A DNA stretch of 13,859 nucleotides from assembly GCA_964415395.1 (NCBI GenBank), contig CAYPZU010000058.1, positions 1 to 13,859 of the forward strand, given 5' to 3'. A program made the position numbers and the translations under genes. Within the stretch, counting starts at the first letter, position 1. Each line of letters begins with the position of its first letter. This DNA comes from CAYPZU01 sp964415395. Lineage in GTDB: Bacteria; Chlamydiota; Chlamydiia; Chlamydiales; SM23-39. The notes beneath the pieces are model-generated. The model was given only the letters and a program-made list of their open reading frames with translations. It ran no database searches and had not been told where the DNA came from. Shown here one piece after another: positions 7,216 to 12,433 of this stretch.

Positions 7216-7224
7216 TGTATAGCA
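7216..7224 (-). promoter_or_regulatory. Possible extended -10 element of nfo
   Basis: On the minus strand TGC followed by TATACA (7221-7216) resembles an extended -10 element. No good -35 hexamer is present at 16-18 nt. Transcription would begin about 7209, only 2-3 nt before the nfo ATG at 7206, which fits the absence of a Shine-Dalgarno. This is a weak prediction in an AT-rich intergenic region. Confidence 0.35.
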
Positions 7225-7300
7225 CTCTTCGATATTCTTAAAAATGAAAATTTATTGATGTTGTTAATAATTGTTTTGTGAGTTGGTTATTTTGTTTTGT

Positions 7301-7309
7301 TGTTATAAT
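7301..7309 (+). promoter_or_regulatory. Extended -10 promoter of the TPR-like gene
   Basis: TGT followed by TATAAT (7304-7309) is a perfect extended -10 element. Upstream DNA is T-rich, with only poor -35 matches (TTGGTT at a short 15-nt spacing). Transcription should begin near 7316, leaving a 28-nt leader that contains the GAGGAAA ribosome site. The same 11-mer TGTTATAATTG recurs at 8217. Confidence 0.55.
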
Positions 7310-7343
7310 TGCTTCTGTTAAATATCAAAAATTGAGGAAAGCA

Positions 7344-8210
7344 ATGGTTAGTGCAATTTCGAGAATGACAAGTTCGGTTTCTGAAGCGACTCATTCCCCC
7401 ACCGAATTTTCCGACGCTTTTGGAAAACTGCTCGAAAGGGAATGGTTTCAGCAGCTCGTTGACGAATGCATATTTTCTCCGGCAGAACCGCAGATCGAAA
7501 GGTTCTTCGAAGAATATTTTGCGAAGATCGAGGAGGATTCGGCGTTCGTTCCGGAGGAGAAAATCATTCTGAAAGATATGGGCAGCTTATGGCTGTACGA
7601 AATCAAGCTCGAAACAGGGACGGCCGATGAAGCGGTTGACGCATTCCTCGCTTGGCACAAATTCCATGAGGAACAGGGACTGCCTAATTCCCTTGAGATG
7701 GTTCAGGAAGCAGGGCGAATGAGAGGAATGGCTTCGTGGATTTTGGGAGATCCGGAGAAAGCGGCTGAGATCCTGACGGAAGCGGCAAAAGACGGAGATC
7801 CTCTTTCTCTGGCTCTTCTGAAGGCTATGGGCGCTCCCGTCCCCCGCTTTGAACCCTCCTTTCTGAATTCCTCTTCGACGATGGGAACTTGGGACAACCC
7901 TGAATTCAAAGACGCTCTGGCATTCTTTTATCAGGGTAATTATGAAGCAGCGATCGCTCAGTGCGAAAAGATGGAGTCGGAAAGTTTTGCGATCAGCGCC
8001 GAAATGCTGATCGGATACTGCCGCTTGATGCAGGGGGAGTCTGAAAAAGCTCTGGAGGTATTCGAAGGCCGTTTGAGCTGGGATTTCTTTGGAGGGGAAG
8101 CCTCTTTAGGACAGGCCCTGGCTTGCCGGATGCTCGGCCTGCCGGCGCCTGGAGCAGATCATTTATCTAAGAAAGAGCAAGTAATTATTAGAATGATTTC
8201 TTTGATTTAA
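7344..8210 (+). CDS. TPR-like repeat protein, unknown function
   Basis: The protein has 288 residues from the ATG at 7344. That start is chosen over an upstream GTG-type start at 7278 because GAGGAAA sits about 5 nt before it and a promoter lies at 7301-7309. It is all-helical and acidic. Helix pairs resembling tetratricopeptide repeats lie at about 126-152 (GMASWILGDPEKAAEILTEA), 189-213 (KDALAFFYQGNYEAAIAQCE) and 220-245 (EMLIGYCRLMQGESEKALEVF). The first 25 residues are Ser/Thr-rich with little charge (MVSAISRMTSSVSEATHSPT), which could fit a type III secretion signal, but such signals cannot be judged by eye. There is no signal peptide or transmembrane helix. It is 17-18 bp upstream of the Ham1-like gene and probably heads an operon continuing to murJ. 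The specific role is unknown. Confidence 0.8.
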   Translation: MVSAISRMTSSVSEATHSPTEFSDAFGKLLEREWFQQLVDECIFSPAEPQIERFFEEYFAKIEEDSAFVPEEKIILKDMGSLWLYEIKLETGTADEAVDAFLAWHKFHEEQGLPNSLEMVQEAGRMRGMASWILGDPEKAAEILTEAAKDGDPLSLALLKAMGAPVPRFEPSFLNSSSTMGTWDNPEFKDALAFFYQGNYEAAIAQCEKMESESFAISAEMLIGYCRLMQGESEKALEVFEGRLSWDFFGGEASLGQALACRMLGLPAPGADHLSKKEQVIIRMISLI

Positions 8211-8216
8211 AAGATC

Positions 8217-8225
8217 TGTTATAAT
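8217..8225 (+). promoter_or_regulatory. Second TGTTATAAT extended -10 motif
   Basis: TGT-TATAAT (8220-8225) repeats the element found at 7301, here in the gap between the TPR-like gene and the Ham1-like gene. The -35 region (TTTCTT at 17 nt) is poor. A start near 8232 would favour the ATG at 8240 rather than 8228 as the translation start of the next gene. It may be an internal promoter or a chance AT-rich match. Confidence 0.35.
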
Positions 8226-8227
8226 TG

Positions 8228-8806
8228 ATGTCGGATTATATGAAGCTATTCGATATTAATTGTGTTCCGATTCGAAATTCCTGGGTGTTAAATACTAGCA
8301 ATTCAGGAAAACTTCAGGAATTCGAGCGGCTCTTCGGCCGGTATGGGATCGCTTTGGCTGCCTCAAAAAGGGATTTACCCGAGATCAATGCTGATCCGGT
8401 TCTGGTGGCTGTCCACAAGGCGTCTCAGGTCGAAGAGGGAGTTCTCATTGAGGACACTTCGCTTGAAGTGGAAGACGCCGAGGTCGGCATCCAGGTCCGC
8501 GCTTTGCTGGACAGGCTGGCGGACTATGCAGGAAATAAGGCCGTATGGCGCACCCTGTTGGCGTTTCGCCAAGGGGACCTTGTCTATGTTTACGAGGGGC
8601 GGGTCGACGGGACGATCGTCCATCCGCGGGGAGAGGGGGGCTTCGGGTTCGACCCGGTATTTCTTCCCGACGGCGCAGAGTTGACTCTAGCCGAGTCGAA
8701 ACCCGATGCTTTCAATGCGCGGGCGAAAGCTGTCGATGCGCTTATTCAAAACAACGTCTATGCCAAAATGCCTCCCCTAGGAGAGTGGGAAGGACTCTGG
8801 CAGTAA
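8228..8806 (+). CDS. Divergent Ham1/RdgB-like nucleoside-triphosphate pyrophosphatase
   Basis: Ham1/RdgB enzymes hydrolyse non-canonical purine triphosphates (ITP, dITP, XTP) to monophosphates. Family marks in the 192 residues are LNTSNSGKLQEF (21-32, the nucleotide-binding TxNxxKxxEF), IEDTSLEVED (75-84, in place of the usual DDSGLxVxxL), YEGRVDGTI (122-130) and GEGGFGFDPVFLPDG (135-149). The usual PGVYSARYxG segment is replaced by IQVRALLDRLADYAGNK, and the C-terminal SHRxxA box reads NARAKA (163-168). It is therefore clearly in the superfamily but not an orthodox RdgB; substrate preference may differ. The start is uncertain: TTG 8225, ATG 8228 or ATG 8240, none with a good Shine-Dalgarno. 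It lies between the TPR-like gene and murJ, 27 bp upstream of the latter. Confidence 0.78.
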   Translation: MSDYMKLFDINCVPIRNSWVLNTSNSGKLQEFERLFGRYGIALAASKRDLPEINADPVLVAVHKASQVEEGVLIEDTSLEVEDAEVGIQVRALLDRLADYAGNKAVWRTLLAFRQGDLVYVYEGRVDGTIVHPRGEGGFGFDPVFLPDGAELTLAESKPDAFNARAKAVDALIQNNVYAKMPPLGEWEGLWQ

Positions 8807-8833
8807 ATCATTTGGTTTTCTTAAGATAGGTGC

Positions 8834-10432
8834 GTGGATACAACGCACTCGATTCTCCGTTCAGCCAGACATTTTTTTGCAGGCACTGCGCTTAGCCGCG
8901 TAGCCGGTATGGCGCGCGACATGGCGATGGCGTTTTGTTTCGGCAGCGCGCCGGAGATCGCCGCGTTCATGGTGGCGTATAGGCTAGCTAATCTCTTCCG
9001 CCGCCTCCTCGGAGAGGGGAATCTTCAGGCGGGGTTCGTGCCTCATTTCGAGTCGGCCAAAGCGGAGAGCATGGAAAAAGCGGTCCTTTTCTACCGCGAC
9101 GTCTCGTTTTCTCTTGGCCTTGTGCTTCTGGGCGTCATAGCGGCCCTTGAAGGGGCTCTCTGGTCGCTTGGGTGGTTTGCCGGAGAGGATTGGAAAGAGA
9201 TCATCCAGCTGGCCATGTGGATGGCTCCCGGCCTTTTTTTCATTTGCCTTTACGCCCTGAATAGTTCGCTTCTGCAGTGCCAGAAGAAGTATTTTCTCCC
9301 CGCGGCGGCGCCTCTCGCGTTCAATTTCATCTGGATTCTTTCTGTGATCCTGATCTGGAATTTGCCGCGGGACGCGGCAGTCCGGTGGCTGTCGATCTCT
9401 GTGACGTTTGCCTTTGCGGCGCAGTGGGCTGCGACGGCGGTCGAGGAGAAGCGGCTCCTGGGGCAATATCTCACGCTCAGGGAGTGGCTCAGGCCTCATC
9501 TTTTTTCCCCTCAGTGGAAAAGCCTTTTAAAACCGCTGAGTTTGGGGATTGTGGGGATTGGCGCGGTTCAGCTCAATAGCGCCTTCGACGCGATTTTTTC
9601 ACGCCTGGCCGATCCCTCGGGGCCCGCCTTTCTCTGGTATGCGATCCGGGTCGAACAGCTCCCGCTCGCCCTCTTCGGGATCGCCCTTTCCGGGGCTTTG
9701 CTTCCCCCGCTTTCCCGCGCAATGAAACAGGGGAACCTGGGTAAATACCGGGAGCTCCTGCAGGCGGCCCTCCGCCACAGCGCGGCTCTCATGCTTCCTT
9801 GCGCGTTTGGAATTCTCGCTTTGGGCGGCGCAGGGATCAATCTCCTGTATGGCCATGGCGATTTCAGCCCTGCCGATGTGAAGGAGACGGTCCTTTGCCT
9901 CTGGGGATATGGGATCGGACTGATCCCTTCTGTCGTAGTTTTGCTCCTTGCCAACGGCTTTTATGCTCAGAAGTCGTATCGGATCCCAACGCTGGCGTCT
10001 GTCGCCTCGGTGGCTGCGAATGCGGGATTGAACGCGCTCTTTGTCTTCGGGTTCGGGTGGGGCGCAGTCAGCATTGCGATCGCTACTTCGGCCAGCGCGC
10101 TTTTGAATGCGCTGCTCTTGACGCGGGGGCTCAAAGAGAAAATCGGCCCCGTCTTCCAGGCTGATTTCTGGCGGTTTTTCTTCCGGATGGCAGCCTGCTG
10201 CGCGCTGCCGGCAACCGTGGCGATGAGGATCGGGGAGTTCTGGATCGGGCCGGAATATCCGCGCGGATTTTGGGTCCAGCTGGTTCAGTTTTCGGGGCTG
10301 GCGGTTATTTATGGCGGAGGCGTAGCGCTTTTGGCTTGGAGGCTGAAAGTGCGGGAGATTTTAGACTTGCTGCGCGGAAGCGGTTACTCAAATAACATGA
10401 AGGAACGGGAATGTGGCAAGGAGGCGCCCTGA
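8834..10432 (+). CDS. murJ: Lipid II flippase MurJ (MviN)
   Basis: MurJ flips lipid-linked peptidoglycan precursor across the inner membrane; chlamydiae need it for their division-septum peptidoglycan. The 532-residue protein has about fourteen hydrophobic segments. Family hallmarks are GTALSRVAGMARDMAMAFCFG at 17-37 with Arg22 and Arg28, ANLFRRLLGEGNLQAGFVPHF at 52-72, and FGIALSGALLPPLSRA in the central region. The start is GTG at 8834 with AGG close upstream, 27 bp after the Ham1-like gene. The last fifteen codons (518-532) and the TGA lie inside the inverted-repeat element starting at 10385, so the native C-terminus seems to have been replaced by element-encoded residues (YSNNMKERECGKEAP). 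This tail is after the last membrane helix and unlikely to abolish function. The C. trachomatis counterpart is, as I recall, CT624. Confidence 0.94.
   Translation: MDTTHSILRSARHFFAGTALSRVAGMARDMAMAFCFGSAPEIAAFMVAYRLANLFRRLLGEGNLQAGFVPHFESAKAESMEKAVLFYRDVSFSLGLVLLGVIAALEGALWSLGWFAGEDWKEIIQLAMWMAPGLFFICLYALNSSLLQCQKKYFLPAAAPLAFNFIWILSVILIWNLPRDAAVRWLSISVTFAFAAQWAATAVEEKRLLGQYLTLREWLRPHLFSPQWKSLLKPLSLGIVGIGAVQLNSAFDAIFSRLADPSGPAFLWYAIRVEQLPLALFGIALSGALLPPLSRAMKQGNLGKYRELLQAALRHSAALMLPCAFGILALGGAGINLLYGHGDFSPADVKETVLCLWGYGIGLIPSVVVLLLANGFYAQKSYRIPTLASVASVAANAGLNALFVFGFGWGAVSIAIATSASALLNALLLTRGLKEKIGPVFQADFWRFFFRMAACCALPATVAMRIGEFWIGPEYPRGFWVQLVQFSGLAVIYGGGVALLAWRLKVREILDLLRGSGYSNNMKERECGKEAP
10385..10401 (+). 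repeat. Left terminal inverted repeat
   Basis: TACTCAAATAACATGAA, located in the last codons of murJ. It is an exact reverse complement of the copy at 10623-10639 (17 of 17 positions); identity stops at once on both sides. Confidence 0.9.
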
Positions 10433-10465
10433 ATTCGAGCCAGGCATGACGATGCCGAATCCCAC

Positions 10466-10488
10466 CCCAAAGACGCGACGTCTTTGGG
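10466..10488. other. Perfect 10-bp hairpin inside the element
   Basis: CCCAAAGACG and CGTCTTTGGG pair perfectly around a 3-nt loop (CGA). No T-tract follows on either strand, so it is not a standard intrinsic terminator, although it lies 33 bp past the murJ stop. Confidence 0.75.
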
Positions 10489-10510
10489 AACCCCATAATT
10501 CAAGAGGGGG

Positions 10511-10535
10511 CCCTAAAAAAGCATCTTTTTTGGGG
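10511..10535. other. 11-bp hairpin with A6/T6 stem inside the element
   Basis: CCCTAAAAAAG pairs with CTTTTTTGGGG around the loop CAT, with one G-U pair. The T run lies in the stem rather than after it, so a simple terminator is doubtful. Confidence 0.7.
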
Positions 10536-10547
10536 TAAGTCGTTGCA

Positions 10548-10568
10548 GCTAAACTTAAAAAGTTTAGC
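10548..10568. other. Perfect 9-bp hairpin inside the element
   Basis: GCTAAACTT and AAGTTTAGC pair perfectly around an AAA loop. TGC (10544-10546) and GCA (10572-10574) can extend the stem beyond an internal loop. Confidence 0.7.
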
Positions 10569-10622
10569 GATGCAGGCAGGTCTCGGATTCAGTGGCTGCC
10601 CGACGCCGCCAGAAACCGATTG

Positions 10623-10639
10623 TTCATGTTATTTGAGTA
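10623..10639 (-). repeat. Right terminal inverted repeat
   Basis: TTCATGTTATTTGAGTA on the plus strand, the exact reverse complement of the left repeat at 10385-10401. It is separated by 8 bp from the rpsD terminator stem. Confidence 0.9.
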
Positions 10640-10647
10640 TTAAACAG

Positions 10648-10672
10648 GAAGGGGCGTAAAAGACGCCCCTTC
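10648..10672 (-). terminator. Intrinsic terminator downstream of rpsD
   Basis: GAAGGGGCGT pairs perfectly with ACGCCCCTTC (10-bp, GC-rich stem, 5-nt loop). Read on the minus strand it lies 12 bp beyond the rpsD stop and is followed by CTGTTTAAT, a short imperfect T-rich tail. On the plus strand no T tract follows. This makes it a terminator mainly for rpsD. Confidence 0.75.
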
Positions 10673-10684
10673 GGAAGACTTCTA

Positions 10685-11305
10685 TTAGGAAGTGTGGGAG
10701 ATGAATTCGCAGACGAGAGGAATATTGATTGGGATAGAGAGAGGGATTTGATCCATCTCGGGAACTGCGAGCAGTTTGCCTGAGAATTTGTCTCCTTCGA
10801 GCGAGATGTAGCTTGGGATCTCGCGGTTTACATTTTCCTGCGCTGCGATGATCGCTTTCATTTGGCGCGAGGAAGGGCGGATCGAAACGACCATGCCAGG
10901 ACGGACGATGAACGATCTGCGGTCTACTTTCTTGCCGTCGACCTGGATGTGTCCGTGGGAGACGAGCTGCTGGGCTCCGAAGATCGAGTTGGCCAGGCGG
11001 AGGCGGTAGACGAAGTTGTCGAGTCTGCACTCAAGCTGTTCCATGAACAGGTGGGCGGTGTTGCCTTTGCGCTCAGCGGCTTTGCGGTAGGCGTTGACGA
11101 GCTGCTTTTGGCTGAGCATGCCGTAGACGGCTTTCAGCTTTTGGCGCTCTTCCAGCTGGACGCCGAAGTCAGATTTTTTCTTCCGCTTCGCGCCGTGCAT
11201 TCCTGGAGGGTTTTGCTTGTGGAGCATCGGGTTGCGCGCTTTGCCGAAGATGTTGGCGGCAAATTTGCGGGCGATGCGGTTTTTAGGACCTCTATAACGA
11301 GCCAT
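10685..11305 (-). CDS. rpsD: 30S ribosomal protein S4
   Basis: S4 binds 16S rRNA first in 30S assembly, nucleating the body domain. The 206 residues begin MARYRGPKNRIARKF and continue with PPGMHGAKRKKKSDFGVQLEERQKLKAVYGM. The S4 RNA-binding domain follows (FMEQLECRLDNFVYRLRLANSIFGAQQLVSHGHIQVDGKKVDRRSFIVRPG), and the C-terminus is INIPLVCEFISHTS. No N-terminal zinc-binding cysteines are present, so it is the C-minus form. The sequence closely resembles chlamydial S4 as I remember it. The start ATG at 11305 is preceded by GGAG at correct spacing; an in-frame ATG at 11395 adds 30 residues unlike the family and is rejected. It appears monocistronic, with a promoter at 11340-11369 and a terminator at 10648-10672. 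The C. trachomatis equivalent is, as I recall, CT626. Confidence 0.98.
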   Translation of the reverse strand: MARYRGPKNRIARKFAANIFGKARNPMLHKQNPPGMHGAKRKKKSDFGVQLEERQKLKAVYGMLSQKQLVNAYRKAAERKGNTAHLFMEQLECRLDNFVYRLRLANSIFGAQQLVSHGHIQVDGKKVDRRSFIVRPGMVVSIRPSSRQMKAIIAAQENVNREIPSYISLEGDKFSGKLLAVPEMDQIPLSIPINIPLVCEFISHTS

Positions 11306-11339
11306 TGTTTCTCCGAAAAAGATTCTATTAAAGCATGGT

Positions 11340-11369
11340 AGTGTAGCCGAGGATCGATTTTTTGAACAA
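11340..11369 (-). promoter_or_regulatory. Candidate rpsD promoter
   Basis: On the minus strand TTGTTC (11369-11364) and TACACT (11345-11340) are 18 nt apart, each with four consensus bases. A start near 11333 leaves a leader of about 27 nt that contains the GGAG ribosome site. Confidence 0.5.
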
Positions 11370-11395
11370 GAGAGAAAACGCTCAGCGCCATGCAT

Positions 11396-11408
11396 GTAAA
11401 ATTTTTAC
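11396..11408. promoter_or_regulatory. 13-bp perfect palindrome in the rpsD/trhO divergent region
   Basis: GTAAAA-T-TTTTAC is a perfect inverted repeat with a 1-nt centre, next to the 8-bp palindrome CATGCATG (11389-11396). It could be an operator between the divergent promoters, but AT-rich palindromes also arise by chance. Confidence 0.3.
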
Positions 11409-11438
11409 TCTCCTTTTAAGGGGTTGGGCTGCCGGCTC

Positions 11439-11467
11439 TTGTCTGGATTTCTTTTGAGGTGTATAGT
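11439..11467 (+). promoter_or_regulatory. trhO promoter
   Basis: TTGTCT (11439-11444) and TATAGT (11462-11467) are separated by exactly 17 nt and match consensus at four and five positions. Transcription would start near 11474, only about 3 nt before the trhO ATG at 11477. Confidence 0.6.
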
Positions 11468-11476
11468 TTTTGGGCT

Positions 11477-12433
11477 ATGGAATACTGGGTTTTAGCTTAC
11501 TACTGCATCACGAAAATCGACGATCCGCACGCCGAGGTCGCCCGCCATAAAGAATTTTTCCGAACGCGGGACTTCAAAGGGCGGATTTACATCTCCCATG
11601 AGGGGATCAACGGCCAGGCCAGCGGTCTTGCCGAGCATGCGCAGGAATACATCCAGTGGATGGAGGAAGACAGCCGCTTTGCGGAGATGCCGTTTAAAGT
11701 CCACAAGTCGCAGGAGCACGCGTTCCCGAAAACGACGGTGAAGTTCCGTAAACAGCTCGTCGCGATCGACTGCGAGGTCGATTTCTCCCAGATCGGCGAG
11801 CATGTGCCTCCAGAAGTCTGGAAAAAGATGATCGCGGAGCGGGATGAAAACACGATCATTCTCGATGTGCGCAACGATTACGAGTGGAAGGTGGGCCATT
11901 TCGAAGGCTCCGAGCTTCCCAAGCTCGAGACGTTCCGGCAGTTTCCCGAGTATGCGAAAAAGCTGAAAGAAGAGCGCGAGCCGGGCAAGACTGTCGTCAT
12001 GATGTACTGCACGGGAGGAATCCGGTGCGAATATTTTTCCGCCGTGATGAAGAAGGAAGGCTTCGAGAAAGTCTACCAGCTGGACGGCGGGGTCATCAAC
12101 TACGGGCTGAAGGAAGGTTCCGATCTCTGGCAGGGCAACCTGTTTGTCTTCGACGACCGTCTGGTCGTTCCGCTTGCTGATAAAAAAGAAGCGCCGATCA
12201 GCGCGTGCACCCATTGCTCGAAACCCCACGACGTTTACTACAACTGCGCCAACATGGACTGCAACGAACTCTTCGTCTGCTGCCCGGATTGCCTGAAAGA
12301 GCATCAAGGGTGCTGCTGCGCCGAGTGCTCAGGAGCCGAGCGGGTCCGCCCCTACCAGGAGAGCGCAAAGCCTTTCCGGAAGTGGGACCACGAAGAAAAG
12401 CTCGCCTGGCGCAATGCTCATCTACCATCTTGA
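11477..12433 (+). CDS. trhO: tRNA uridine(34) hydroxylase TrhO (rhodanese family)
   Basis: TrhO (YceA) uses oxygen to hydroxylate uridine 34 of certain tRNAs, giving 5-hydroxyuridine. The 318 residues comprise an N-terminal ferredoxin-like domain (EGINGQASG at 42-50), a rhodanese domain (LDVRNDYEWKVGHFEG, about 129-144; active loop YCTGGIRCE with Cys178 and Cys184; YQLDGGVINYGL), and a Cys-rich tail (CTHC at 244-247; YYNCANMDC, FVCCPDC, CCCAEC) that probably binds metal. The ATG at 11477 is preferred: homologues begin a few residues before LAYY, as I recall from the C. trachomatis protein. A GTG at 11459 would add six residues and place the -10 box inside the gene. No Shine-Dalgarno is seen. 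Its end overlaps the SNF2 gene by 20 nt. Confidence 0.95.
   Translation: MEYWVLAYYCITKIDDPHAEVARHKEFFRTRDFKGRIYISHEGINGQASGLAEHAQEYIQWMEEDSRFAEMPFKVHKSQEHAFPKTTVKFRKQLVAIDCEVDFSQIGEHVPPEVWKKMIAERDENTIILDVRNDYEWKVGHFEGSELPKLETFRQFPEYAKKLKEEREPGKTVVMMYCTGGIRCEYFSAVMKKEGFEKVYQLDGGVINYGLKEGSDLWQGNLFVFDDRLVVPLADKKEAPISACTHCSKPHDVYYNCANMDCNELFVCCPDCLKEHQGCCCAECSGAERVRPYQESAKPFRKWDHEEKLAWRNAHLPS

Larger units (their letters stand above)
10385..10639. mobile_element. Hairpin-rich element with 17-bp terminal inverted repeats (MITE-like)
   Basis: A 255-bp segment is bounded by perfect 17-bp inverted repeats. If the outer TA of each arm is read as a target duplication, the element is 251 bp (10387-10637) with 15-bp terminal repeats flanked by TA, as for IS630/Tc1-mariner insertions. 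The interior encodes no transposase or plausible protein. It is packed with short hairpins (10466-10488, 10511-10535, 10548-10568, and weaker ones at 10446-10459 and 10575-10600). It covers the end of murJ and ends 8 bp before the rpsD terminator. A non-autonomous transposable element is my preferred reading. A structured RNA or a regulatory repeat is the alternative. Confidence 0.6.

Noticed and set aside
10305..10496. Minus-strand 63-codon open frame starting within the hairpin element (MGFPKTSRLWGGIRH...)
   Set aside because: It runs antisense through the murJ 3' end, has no ribosome site, and its first half is merely the translation of the element. Such frames are commonly over-annotated in repeats.
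10466..10535. Hairpins after murJ as its intrinsic terminators
   Set aside because: Neither the 10466-10488 nor the 10511-10535 stem is followed by a T tract on the plus strand; they fit better as part of the inverted-repeat element.
10385..10639. CRISPR-like or integron attC-like interpretation of the hairpin array
   Set aside because: The hairpins differ in sequence, there are no equal repeats with spacers, and no integrase or cas gene is nearby.
11306..11395. Upstream in-frame ATG adding 30 residues to S4
   Set aside because: S4 proteins begin MARYxGP, and a GGAG ribosome site sits directly before that Met; the extension also spans the predicted promoter.
11409..11460. Possible tRNA or small RNA gene in the rpsD/trhO gap
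   Set aside because: No cloverleaf or TTCGANNC-type arm can be drawn; the stretch is explained by the trhO promoter.
11492..12307. 271-codon minus-strand open frame opposite trhO
   Set aside because: It is a shadow of a gene with full family motifs and has no ribosome site or domain.
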